In this document: positions 21,172-29,200 of the stretch, one piece after another
How the letters are laid out: each line of letters opens with the position of its first letter
Position numbering within the stretch: the first letter of the stretch is position 1
NCBI RefSeq assembly: GCF_016904885.1
Contig: NZ_JADWYI010000001.1
Span: 558,001 to 622,000, forward strand
Direction of reading: 5' to 3'
Origin: Archangium primigenium
Lineage (GTDB): Bacteria; Myxococcota; Myxococcia; Myxococcales; Myxococcaceae
DNA: 64,000 bases
Notes under the pieces: model-generated
What the model saw: only the letters and a program-made list of their open reading frames with translations
What the model was told of the DNA's origin: nothing
Database searches by the model: none
Translations under genes and position numbers: made by a program

Positions 21172-21897
21172 ATGACCCACGAGCGCAACGGCCGCGAGCC
21201 CTGGCCCCCGGAGCTCACCGACCACCTGCGCAAGGTGGACCGGCTGCGGCGCGCGGGCCGCTACGCCGAGGCCCTCGCGCGCATGCACGAACTCGTCGAG
21301 GCCTATCCCCGGCAGGTGCGTGTCTACCTGGAGCTGGGGCTCACCCTCGCCATCTGGGGCGGCCAGCCCGCCGAGGCCCTCCCCTGGTACGAGCGCGTGC
21401 TGGCGCTCGCCCCGGGTCACGCCTCGGCCCAGTTCCACCGCGCGCTCGCCCTCGCCCGGCTCGGCCGCCATGCCGAGGCCGTGGCCGGCTTCGACGCCAT
21501 CGCCGCGGAGGGCGAGTTCCGCAAGGCGCTCGTGCTCCACATGCAGCGCGCCGAGTCCCTGGAAGTGCTCGGCCGGCTGGAGGACGCCGAGCGCGACTGG
21601 ACCCGGGCCCTCGACGAGGACCGTGGCAATCCGTGGCTGCTCCACCGACGGGCCTCGCTGCGCGCCCGGCTCGGCCGCCTGGAGGAGGCCGTGGCGGACC
21701 TCACCCGCGCGCTCGCCTCGCCGGACGAGGACGCGGTGGACGCGGAGTTGCTGCACGACCGGGGCCTCCTGCGCGCCCGGTTGGGAGACCTCACCGGCGC
21801 CCGGGCCGACTTCGAGGCCGGCCGCGCCGCCCTGCGCGAGGGAGACCCCGCCCCCCTCGTGGCGGCCCTCACCGGAGGGCTTCCCGAGACGGCCTGA
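21172..21897 (+). CDS. Tetratricopeptide repeat protein
   Basis: The 241-residue protein has no signal peptide and is built mainly of TPR helices. Recognisable units include HLRKVDRLRRAGRYAEALAR, ALPWYERVLALAPGHASAQF, RALALARLGRHAEAVAGFD, ESLEVLGRLEDAERDWTRAL, ASLRARLGRLEEAVADLTRA and GLLRARLGDLTGARADFEAG, six or so repeats of ~34 residues with the A-L-G-A-A-P type consensus. It is probably a cytoplasmic protein-interaction scaffold. There is no fused enzymatic domain. It precedes the dGTPase gene by 167 bp on the same strand but without evidence of coupling. Confidence 0.85.
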   Translation: MTHERNGREPWPPELTDHLRKVDRLRRAGRYAEALARMHELVEAYPRQVRVYLELGLTLAIWGGQPAEALPWYERVLALAPGHASAQFHRALALARLGRHAEAVAGFDAIAAEGEFRKALVLHMQRAESLEVLGRLEDAERDWTRALDEDRGNPWLLHRRASLRARLGRLEEAVADLTRALASPDEDAVDAELLHDRGLLRARLGDLTGARADFEAGRAALREGDPAPLVAALTGGLPETA

Positions 21898-22064
21898 GTC
21901 CCGCTTCCGGGCCTCCGTGGACGCCACCGGCTGTCAACTTCCTCGCCCGCGAGGAGGCATGCGCCCCGCACGGAGGCCCAAAAGGCGCTCGCGTCAGAGG
22001 ACGCCTCTAGGATGCGCCGCTTCGAGGCCCTCGGGTCCGACACACGGGCAGGGAGCGCGCCACC

Positions 22065-23495
22065 ATGATGGACTGGAAGAACCTGCTGTGTCCCCAGCGC
22101 ATCCGCGAACTGCACGGAGGCCGCGCCTCGGCTCGGGACGAGCAGGAGCTGCGCACGGAGTTCGACCGGGACTACGACCGGGCCGTCTTCTCGACGCCCG
22201 TCCGGCGGCTCCAGGACAAGACCCAGGTCTTCCCGCTCGAACCCCATGACGCCGTGCGCACGCGGCTGACCCACTCCATGGAGGTCTCCACCCTGGCCCG
22301 GGGGCTCGCGCGCGCCGTGACACGCAGGCTGGTGTCCACCCAGCGCATCGACCCGGACCAGGCGTCGGGCATCGAGGTCATCGCCGCGACGTGTGGATTG
22401 ATTCACGACGTGGGCAACCCGCCCTTCGGACACGCGGGCGAGAAGGCCATCAGCAGCTGGTTCAAGAACCGTGTCGAACGAGACCCGGGCTTCTTCGGCG
22501 AGTTCGACGCGCATCCCCTCCAGGACCAGCTCCGTCAGGACTTCCTGTGCTTCGAGGGCAACGCCCAGACGCTGCGCATCGTCTCCAAGCTGCAATTGCT
22601 CGCGGACCGGCACGGACTCAACCTGACCGTCGGGACCTTGTCCGCGGCCATGAAGTACACGGCCGCATCCCATCAGACAGGCAAGACAGGCAAGGCCGTG
22701 TCCGAGCACAAGCCGGGCTACTTCGCCTCCGAGCAGGGCGTGGTGGACAAGATCCGCAAGGCCACGGGGACCCAGACCGCCCGCAACCCCATCGCCTCTC
22801 TGGTCGAGGCCAGCGACGACACCATCTACGCCACGGTGGACCTGGAGGATGGCGTCAAGAAGGGCGTCATCACCTGGGCGGAGCTGGAGCAGGCCATTCC
22901 CGACGAAGCCCCCTCCGCCGCCAGGGATTTCATCCGCGAGCAGTTGAAGGCCGCCTCGGACTACATCTCCAGCCACATCGAGCACGAGCCCGAGCTGGCG
23001 CTCAAGGGACGGGCGCTCGACGAGGCGAAGGCCCAGCATTTCCGCACCGTCGTCATCGCCAAGACCAAGGGCGCGGTACTCCAATCCTTTGACAGCCATT
23101 ACGACGCCCTCATGAACGGGAGCTATCGCGGTGAGCTCATCGCGGACAGCACCGCGAACGCGCTCATCCAGGCGTGCAAGGAAGTGGGTCGCAAGCATGT
23201 CTATTCCTCGGCCCAGACCTTGCGCCTGGAACTCCTGGGCCGCCGCGTCATCCACGACCTGATGGATCTCTTCTGGGAAGGCGTCGCCCTGCACGATGGC
23301 GTCACCCCCGGTCCCGGCTTCGCGGGGAAGATCTACAACCTGCTCTCCCGCAACTACCGCGCGGTGTTCGAACAGGCCTGCAAGCAGTCCCCGCTCCCCA
23401 AGAGCTACCACCGCTTCCAACTGGTGACGGACTACGTCTGCGGCATGACCGACACGTTCGCCTGCAAGTTGCACTCTGAACTCACCCATGGCTGA
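22065..23495 (+). CDS. dGTPase-like HD-domain triphosphohydrolase
   Basis: ATG 22065 (a second ATG follows at once) with GGGAG upstream gives 476 residues. The N-terminal block RTEFDRDYDRAVFSTPVRRL followed by QDKTQVFP is typical of dNTP triphosphohydrolases. The HD-domain metal ligands are present: H70 in RLTHSMEV, H114-D115 in LIHDVGNPPFGHAGE, and the conserved H123/E126. A later SDDTIYATVDLEDG corresponds to the ADDIAY...DLED motif of the family. It should hydrolyse dGTP or other dNTPs to nucleoside and triphosphate in the cytoplasm. The stop overlaps the start of the following nucleotidyltransferase by 8 bases, so the two are translationally coupled. dGTPases can act in housekeeping or in anti-phage nucleotide depletion; the coupled partner makes the second reading attractive. 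Confidence 0.9.
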   Translation: MMDWKNLLCPQRIRELHGGRASARDEQELRTEFDRDYDRAVFSTPVRRLQDKTQVFPLEPHDAVRTRLTHSMEVSTLARGLARAVTRRLVSTQRIDPDQASGIEVIAATCGLIHDVGNPPFGHAGEKAISSWFKNRVERDPGFFGEFDAHPLQDQLRQDFLCFEGNAQTLRIVSKLQLLADRHGLNLTVGTLSAAMKYTAASHQTGKTGKAVSEHKPGYFASEQGVVDKIRKATGTQTARNPIASLVEASDDTIYATVDLEDGVKKGVITWAELEQAIPDEAPSAARDFIREQLKAASDYISSHIEHEPELALKGRALDEAKAQHFRTVVIAKTKGAVLQSFDSHYDALMNGSYRGELIADSTANALIQACKEVGRKHVYSSAQTLRLELLGRRVIHDLMDLFWEGVALHDGVTPGPGFAGKIYNLLSRNYRAVFEQACKQSPLPKSYHRFQLVTDYVCGMTDTFACKLHSELTHG

Positions 23496-24291
23496 CGCGA
23501 CGAATCCACGGCTCGAGTCCCTGCTGCGCAGACGGCTCAGTGCCTTCATCCATCGGGAGTCCGTCTGGCGGCCCGCGGTCCGCTCGATCCAGGAGCGCAC
23601 CCAGGCGCGCGACTGGACGATGTTCCTCTTCGGCGGAACCTTGAGGGACCTTCTCGCGCTCGCCCCGTCCACGGTGCCGAGGGACCTGGACCTCGTGGTC
23701 GCGGGCACCACCCGGCAGGAGCTCGAGTCCGTGTTCCAGCAGGAGCTCGTCCGGGTCAACCGCTTCGGCGGGCTGCACCTCGTGACCCACAAGTTACCCG
23801 TGGACATGTGGACGCTCGAATCGACCTGGGCGTTTCGCGAGCGCCTGGTCCCGGGCGGAGAGTTCTCGGACCTGCCCCGGACCACGTTCCTGAACGTCGA
23901 GGCCATCGCCGCGGAGTTCCATACGCGCCCGGGCCGGGCCCGGACCCTCTACACGCGGGATTTCTTCCGGGGCATCCAGGAGCGGCAGGTCGAGATCAAC
24001 CTGGAAGACAATCCCTTCCCCGCGCTCTGCATCGTCCGCTCGCTGATCACCGCCCAGCGGCTGCGCTTCTCGCTCGGACCGCGGCTCGTGCGCTACTTCC
24101 TGCACCACGCGCGGCGCATTCCCCTCGAGGAGATGGAGGCCATCCAGCGCTCGCACTACGGCCGCGTCCGCATCAACCGGCACACGCTCCACATGCTGAA
24201 CCGTCTGGTCCGCGAGCAGGCCAGCCATACCCGGCTCCAGCCCATCAGCCTGCCGCGTGCGAAGCAGCTCCCCCTGCGGGGCGTCGCCTGA
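23488..24291 (+). CDS. Pol-beta-fold nucleotidyltransferase coupled to the dGTPase
   Basis: ATG 23488 lies inside the end of the dGTPase gene. The 267-residue product shows the nucleotidyltransferase core of the poly(A) polymerase/CCA-adding group: FLFGGTLRDLL (GG at 49-50, RD at 53-54), then RDLDLVVAG (catalytic D66 and D68), and a third carboxylate in KLPVDMWTL (D106). The C-terminal half is helical (IPLEEMEAIQRSHYGR, INRHTLHMLNRLVRE) and lacks the RNA-binding domains of a real CCA enzyme, which is usually over 400 residues. A transfer of a nucleotide onto an RNA, protein or small molecule is possible; the target is unknown. Together with the overlapping dGTPase it forms a compact two-gene unit in which one enzyme destroys and the other uses nucleotides. 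I know of no described system with this pair. Confidence 0.78.
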   Translation: MADATNPRLESLLRRRLSAFIHRESVWRPAVRSIQERTQARDWTMFLFGGTLRDLLALAPSTVPRDLDLVVAGTTRQELESVFQQELVRVNRFGGLHLVTHKLPVDMWTLESTWAFRERLVPGGEFSDLPRTTFLNVEAIAAEFHTRPGRARTLYTRDFFRGIQERQVEINLEDNPFPALCIVRSLITAQRLRFSLGPRLVRYFLHHARRIPLEEMEAIQRSHYGRVRINRHTLHMLNRLVREQASHTRLQPISLPRAKQLPLRGVA

Positions 24292-24366
24292 CGCGCCAGG
24301 TGCGTCCCCACGGGATGTGAGCCCCCTCACAGCGGCGCACCGTGGTGGAGGGCTAGACTGCCGCGC

Positions 24367-25200
24367 ATGCCGAGAAACGGGGTGTGGCTGTGCGTGGGGG
24401 CGTTGTTCTTGAGCGGATGCGCGGCGGCGTTTGGGAGCTTGAGGCCCGCTCGCTTTTCCATCCAATGCGTCCTCACCCCCCAGGGGACCTTCGCGCGCTG
24501 TCATCCCGACGGGGAAGACATCCCGGGCGTGGGCACGCTCCTGACGGGTTTCTATGTGTCGAGGCTCCATCCCCAGAGCGGTGAACAGGCCCCCACCTGG
24601 AAAAGGCGCATCTTCCGCTTCACGGTGCCGGCGGAGGGGCCCGACAACACCAAACTCCCCCTCATGACCCTCAATGATCCAGGCCGGACGTTCTCGGACG
24701 CCGAGCGCTCGGAGCAGGAGGTGCTGCGCATCTCGGACTTCCTGTGTCGGCATCAGCAGCTCGACACCCCCGTGCTCTCCCGGCTCCCCCAGGGCGTGGA
24801 GCCAGCCCTGCTCCTGCGACCGGAGGATCTGCGCTACCTCCAGGAGCACCCGCCAACGGAGCCTCCGTCGGCGCTCGACCGCCTGGGCCTGTACGAGGAC
24901 CTGGCCCACTCCCTCTCCTGCGTGCTCAAGGACGTCCAGTTCACGGGGAACACGGCCCGGGTGCGACTCCAGCCGTTCTCACCCCCCTGGGTGGAGCTGG
25001 ACGCGGAGCGGCTCGCGTCCGAGGCGGACACCTACGGCGACAGCACGGGCGTCGCCCGGCTCCAGCTCATCGCCCAGTGGGTCGGCCAGCATCCCACCCG
25101 GAGTGACGGCCCCGAGCGCACCCTCGCCTTCGTGAACACCCCTCACGGCTGGCGCGTGGACTACCAGCTCCCGGAGCGCGCGGGCCCGGCCGCGCCCTGA
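24367..25200 (+). CDS. Putative lipoprotein of unknown function
   Basis: ATG 24367 starts a 277-residue protein with signal peptide and lipobox (LFLSGCAAA). The mature part has CVLTPQGTFARC, a mid region SDFLCRHQQLDTPVLSRLP, and a C-terminal stretch ending TLAFVNTPHGWRVDYQLPE. The end resembles the SNTxxGWRI-type endings of outer-surface lipoproteins that fold as small beta sheets. No catalytic or metal site is visible and I do not recognise a family. The gene starts 75 bp after the nucleotidyltransferase, so it might share its transcript, but there is no overlap. It ends one base from the convergent DUF2059-type gene. Confidence 0.7.
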   Translation: MPRNGVWLCVGALFLSGCAAAFGSLRPARFSIQCVLTPQGTFARCHPDGEDIPGVGTLLTGFYVSRLHPQSGEQAPTWKRRIFRFTVPAEGPDNTKLPLMTLNDPGRTFSDAERSEQEVLRISDFLCRHQQLDTPVLSRLPQGVEPALLLRPEDLRYLQEHPPTEPPSALDRLGLYEDLAHSLSCVLKDVQFTGNTARVRLQPFSPPWVELDAERLASEADTYGDSTGVARLQLIAQWVGQHPTRSDGPERTLAFVNTPHGWRVDYQLPERAGPAAP

Positions 25201-25201
25201 G

Positions 25202-25720
25202 CTACAGCCGCTGCGAGCCGGGGGCCTCCGTGTCGCGCTCCTCCTCGAGCTCCTCCAGGGCCTTCTGGGCGAGCCGCACCCCCCAGGCCTCGCCGACCTC
25301 CTTGGCCTCCTGCATCACCCGGGGCTGCGCCGCGAGGAAGCGCTTGCCGGAGGCGGATTCGTGGAAGGCGATGGCCGCGTCCAGGTCCGCCTCGGACAGG
25401 TGGTTCATGTAGATGGGCACCAACTGGTCCACCAGGGACTCGCGCGCCGCCATCTCGCGGAACTTCTCCAGGAAGCCGGGGGGCACGTCCGCCGAGCGCT
25501 CGAAGTGGCGCGCCATCAGGTCGAACATCATCCGCCCCGAGGCCTCCGCGCCAATGAGCACCATGAGCCGGCGCACCTTCTGCTCCTTCTGGGAGCGCGC
25601 GGCGTCACGCACGGGCGCGGCGGTGGACGCGGTCCGTGCCGCCTCCGGGTGCGAGCACCCCCCCATCGCCAGAGCCAGGACACACCACCGCCACGACGCC
25701 ACGAATCGCCAGGAGCCCAT
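25202..25720 (-). CDS. DUF2059-type lipoprotein
   Basis: The likely start is ATG 25720 (MGSWRFVASWRW), which places the signal peptide and lipobox (LALAMGGCS) at the N-terminus of a 172-residue protein; the frame is open to 25774. The mature part contains KVRRLMVLIGAEASGRMMFD followed by VDQLVPIYMNHLSEADLDA and IAFHESASGKRFLAAQP. These helices are characteristic of DUF2059 proteins, which are periplasmic or lipid-anchored with unknown function. The protein ends in a Glu-rich tail. It lies downstream of the pilus-N-domain gene on the same strand with a 66-bp gap to its ATG. Confidence 0.82.
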   Translation of the reverse strand: MGSWRFVASWRWCVLALAMGGCSHPEAARTASTAAPVRDAARSQKEQKVRRLMVLIGAEASGRMMFDLMARHFERSADVPPGFLEKFREMAARESLVDQLVPIYMNHLSEADLDAAIAFHESASGKRFLAAQPRVMQEAKEVGEAWGVRLAQKALEELEEERDTEAPGSQRL

Positions 25721-25786
25721 GCCGCTCCACGATAGGGCGCCCGCTCGCGCACGCGGAAGGGGCGCCCCCACCAACTGTCTCGGGCC

Positions 25787-26104
25787 TTACTTGACGACGA
25801 TCAGATAGGCGTGGCGCGCGTCGTTCGCCCAGACGACCAGCGTCGTCTTGCCCGGCCCCACCCCACTCACGCGCACGGTGCCGCCCCCCATCGACTCGAT
25901 GTCCGCCACGGTGTCATCCCCGAGCGACATGCGCGTCAGGCCCGGAATCGTCAGGTCCCGGTGCTCGCCCTTCTTGAGGGTGATCGTCTCCTGGGGGGCC
26001 TCGGCCGTCTTCTTCGTCGGCTCGGCCGCCTGAACCGCCCCCGCCGTGCTCCCCAGGACCCCCGCCAGGACCACCAGCATCCCCACGTCGCGTCTCATGT
26101 TCAT
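25787..26104 (-). CDS. Exported stand-alone pilus-assembly N-terminal domain protein
   Basis: The 105-residue product has a signal peptide (MLVVLAGVLGSTAGAVQA) and a single domain: ITLKKGEHRDLTIPGLTRMS, VADIESMGGGTVRVSGVGPG, TTLVVWANDARHAYLIVV. This matches the N-terminal domain of CpaC/RcpA and other type II/III secretin-like proteins (T2SS-T3SS_pil_N), normally fused to a secretin. Here the secretin part is absent and no pilus or secretion genes are nearby. Stand-alone copies occur in myxobacteria, but their role is not known to me. It is expected in the periplasm. The start may be either of two close Met codons (26104 or 26098). Confidence 0.78.
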   Translation of the reverse strand: MNMRRDVGMLVVLAGVLGSTAGAVQAAEPTKKTAEAPQETITLKKGEHRDLTIPGLTRMSLGDDTVADIESMGGGTVRVSGVGPGKTTLVVWANDARHAYLIVVK

Positions 26105-26131
26105 GACGGACAGTGTCTCCCCGGCGCGAGG

Positions 26132-26173
26132 GCAAAAGAAAGGGAGGCGGCCCCAGACACCGGGCCGCCTCCC
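26132..26173 (-). terminator. Rho-independent terminator of the GH3 gene
   Basis: A perfect 12-bp inverted repeat (GGGAGGCGGCCC at 26142-26153, GGGCCGCCTCCC at 26162-26173) with an 8-base loop lies 28 bp after the GH3 stop codon. On the minus strand it is followed by TTTCTTTTG, so stem plus T-rich tail are in the right order. Confidence 0.85.
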
Positions 26174-26200
26174 CTCTCACTCAAGCCCTGCCTTCAGCGC

Positions 26201-29200
26201 CTACTTCGTGAAGGACACGGGGCCGTTGGACAGCGTGGCGTTGCCCGCGCCGTCGATGGCCCGGACCCGCCAGGTGTGGCTGCCCGTGGACAGGCCGGTG
26301 AGGCTCGTCTGCTCCGTGCCCGTGCCGTACACCTCGAACTCCCACAGCGAGTAGCCATACGGCAGGGCGCGCTTGACGCCGCGCATCCGCACGTAGCGGC
26401 CCACGCCGTTGAGGCCCGTGAGGTCGTCGAGGCCGCCGTTGCCCGCGGTCTCCGTGTACAGCGCCTTCCAGTTGGTGGAGCCGTCCAGCGACGCCTCGAT
26501 GACGTACTGGCTGCCGTACGCGGCCTCCCAGTTGAGGACCACGCGCTTGACGGAGTACACGCCGCCCAGGTCGATCATCAGGGACTCGGTGTCGGGGCTG
26601 GCGGTGTCCGAGCGGCTGGACCACCGGGTGGTGGCGTTGCCGTCCACCGCGTCGTTGCCCGAGCCGAACTCGGAGGAGCTGGCGTAGGCGTTGCGGCCGA
26701 GCGCCAGGTTCGTGGTGGAGGCCACCCGGGGCGTGGGGTTGAGGGTGGGGGTGCGGTCCGCGCCATCCACCTGGAGCACGTAGCGGGAGATGCCGCTGCC
26801 CACGTCCGAGGACTGCTCCCAGATGAACGTGGTCGAGCTGCCCGACACCGTGCTGCCCGCCGCCGGCACGAGCGCGGAGAAGGCCGCCGGGGCCGTGGTG
26901 TCATTGAGGGTGAAGGTGGACGTGGGCGAGGCCGTGACGCCGCCGGCCCAGTTGTAGGCGCGCACGAACCAGGAGTGCTGGCCGTTGGCGAACACCATGC
27001 CCTCGAGCGGGGCGCTGGTGGTCTTGGTCGTCGTCAGGGCGATGCCGTCGATGACCACCTCGTAGCGGTGGATGCCCGTCTGGGCGTCGGAGCTCGCGTT
27101 CCAGGTGAACGCGGGCCGCGCGCCGGTGATCGTGGCGCCGTTGGCGGGCGCCGTGAGGGTGAAGGCCGCGGGCGGCGTGGAGTCCGTGAGCCCGAAGCCC
27201 TGGAGGCCCGTGCCGTACTGGAAGAGCGGATTGCCGTAGATGGGCTGGATGGCCTCGCCGGCGGCGATCTTCTGACGGATCGTGGCGCGCTCGGAGTCCG
27301 TGGCCCCCAGGTCGAAGGGCAGGTCCCAGCGCTCCAGCTGGTTGCTCTCGTTGTCGGTGCCGATCTGGCTCATGCTCCGGGGCAGCTGCCAGGGCAGCTT
27401 GCCGCGCGGCAGCACGTCGCCGAAGAGCAGGTCCGCCACGGCCAGGCCGCCCATGTCACCGGGGCGGTACGCCATGAGCAGCGCGTTGCTCTGGGGCACC
27501 ACGTTGGTGAGCACGTAGGGGCGCGGGAGGATCATCACCGTGGTGGTGGGGATGTTCTTGGACTTGAAGCTGGTGATGACGCCGTACTGGTCCCCCCACT
27601 TGGCGTCGTGCGCGGGGCCGATGGGGTCGCCCGGCAGGTAGGGCTTCTCCTTGTCCCACTCGGTGCCGTGGGTGAAGTAGCTCTCGCCCACCACCACGAT
27701 GGCCGCGTTGGGCGTCACGCCCGCGGGGGCGGCGTCCTTGTACACGATGATGCCGTCGCGCTCGGCGCGCTGCTTGATGGCCTGGTAGATGGTGAGGTCA
27801 CCGAACTCGGTGCCGTGGAAGTCCGAGCGCCACGTCACCATGCACGCCGGGTCGTCCGCGCGGGGGCCGGCCACGACGAGGCGGCTGCCGGCGGGCAGGC
27901 GCAGCGGCAGGGCGCCGTCGTTCTTGAGCAGGGTGAGCGACTCCTGGGCGGCCTGACGCGCCAGCTGCTTGTTGGTGGCGGTGTGCCACTCGGCGGTGCC
28001 GGCGGGGCCCTTGCGGTACGGGTCCTCGAACAGGCCCATGCGGAACTTCAGGTCCAGGATGCGGCGCGTGGCGTCGGTGATGCGCGCCTCGCTCACGTCC
28101 GTCTCGAAGGTGCCCATCTGCGTGGGCGTGGCGCCGCCCATCACGTCCGAGCCCGCCGTGGCCGAGCGCGCCCACGCGCCCGAGGGCAGCCAGTCCGAGC
28201 AGATGACGCCCGTGTAGCCCAGGTTCTGGCGCAGGTAGTTGAGGATGCCCGGGTTGTCCCCGGCGCCGTAGCCCTCGGGGCCCAGGAGCCAGCTGCCCGC
28301 GTAGCCCGGCATGATGCCGCTGGTGCCGGCCTCGATGGCCGCGTGCCACGGACGCATGTGGTAGTGGATGGTGGTGCCGTCGTAGGTGATGCCCGCCTCG
28401 CCGCCCGCGCCCTGTCCCGGCCAGTGCTTGGTGGTGACCCAGATGGAGTGCGGGTTCACCTCGGGGCCGCCCTGCAGGCCGGCGATGAGCGCGCGGGTGA
28501 GGCCGGCGGCCAGGTCCGCGTCCTCGCCGCTGCCCTCCTGGATGCGGGGGTAGAGCACCTTGGTGCCCACCTCGGCCAGCGGGGACAAGGTGCCGCGGCT
28601 GCCCACCGCGAGCTGCTCGCGGCGCTGCATGTCGCCCATGTCCCAGGAGCGCTGCGGGTCGCGCGTGGCGGCCAGCGCCGGCTGCGTGGGCCAGCTCGTC
28701 TTGTAGCCGTGGATGGAGTCACCCGCGTCGATGATGGGGATGCCCAGGCGCTCGGCCGCGGCGGCGCGCTGGAAGGTGACGATGTCCTCGGGGCTCAGGG
28801 GGCCCATCATGAAGCCCGCGTTGGGCGTGGTCTTCGAGTCGAAGAACATCTGCAGCGCCTTCTCGCGCCGGGTCATGCGGCCGAGCAGGTCGTTCACGCG
28901 CGTGGCGACGGGCAGGTGCCAGTCCTCGTACGGCTCGATGGTGCCGTTCTTGTTGAGGTCCCGCATGCCGTTGATGAGGTTGACGCCGTCCGCGGCCGTC
29001 TCCACCACCGGCAGGTACACGCTGAAGTTGCCGATGTCCGAGCGGCTGGTGCTCCCGCCCACGGTGGCCACCACGTACCACTTGTACGTCCAGCGGTCGC
29101 TCAGGTCCTGGGTCAGGGTGAAGGAGGTGCCCGTGGCGGTGCCCACCTCGGAGTAGCGGTCCAGCAGGCTGCCCGCCGCCATCCAGTCGTAGTCGTCCCG

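Noticed and set aside
24316-24331. Terminator after the nucleotidyltransferase gene
   Set aside because: TGTGAG...CTCACA is only a 6-bp stem without a T-rich tail, too weak to call.
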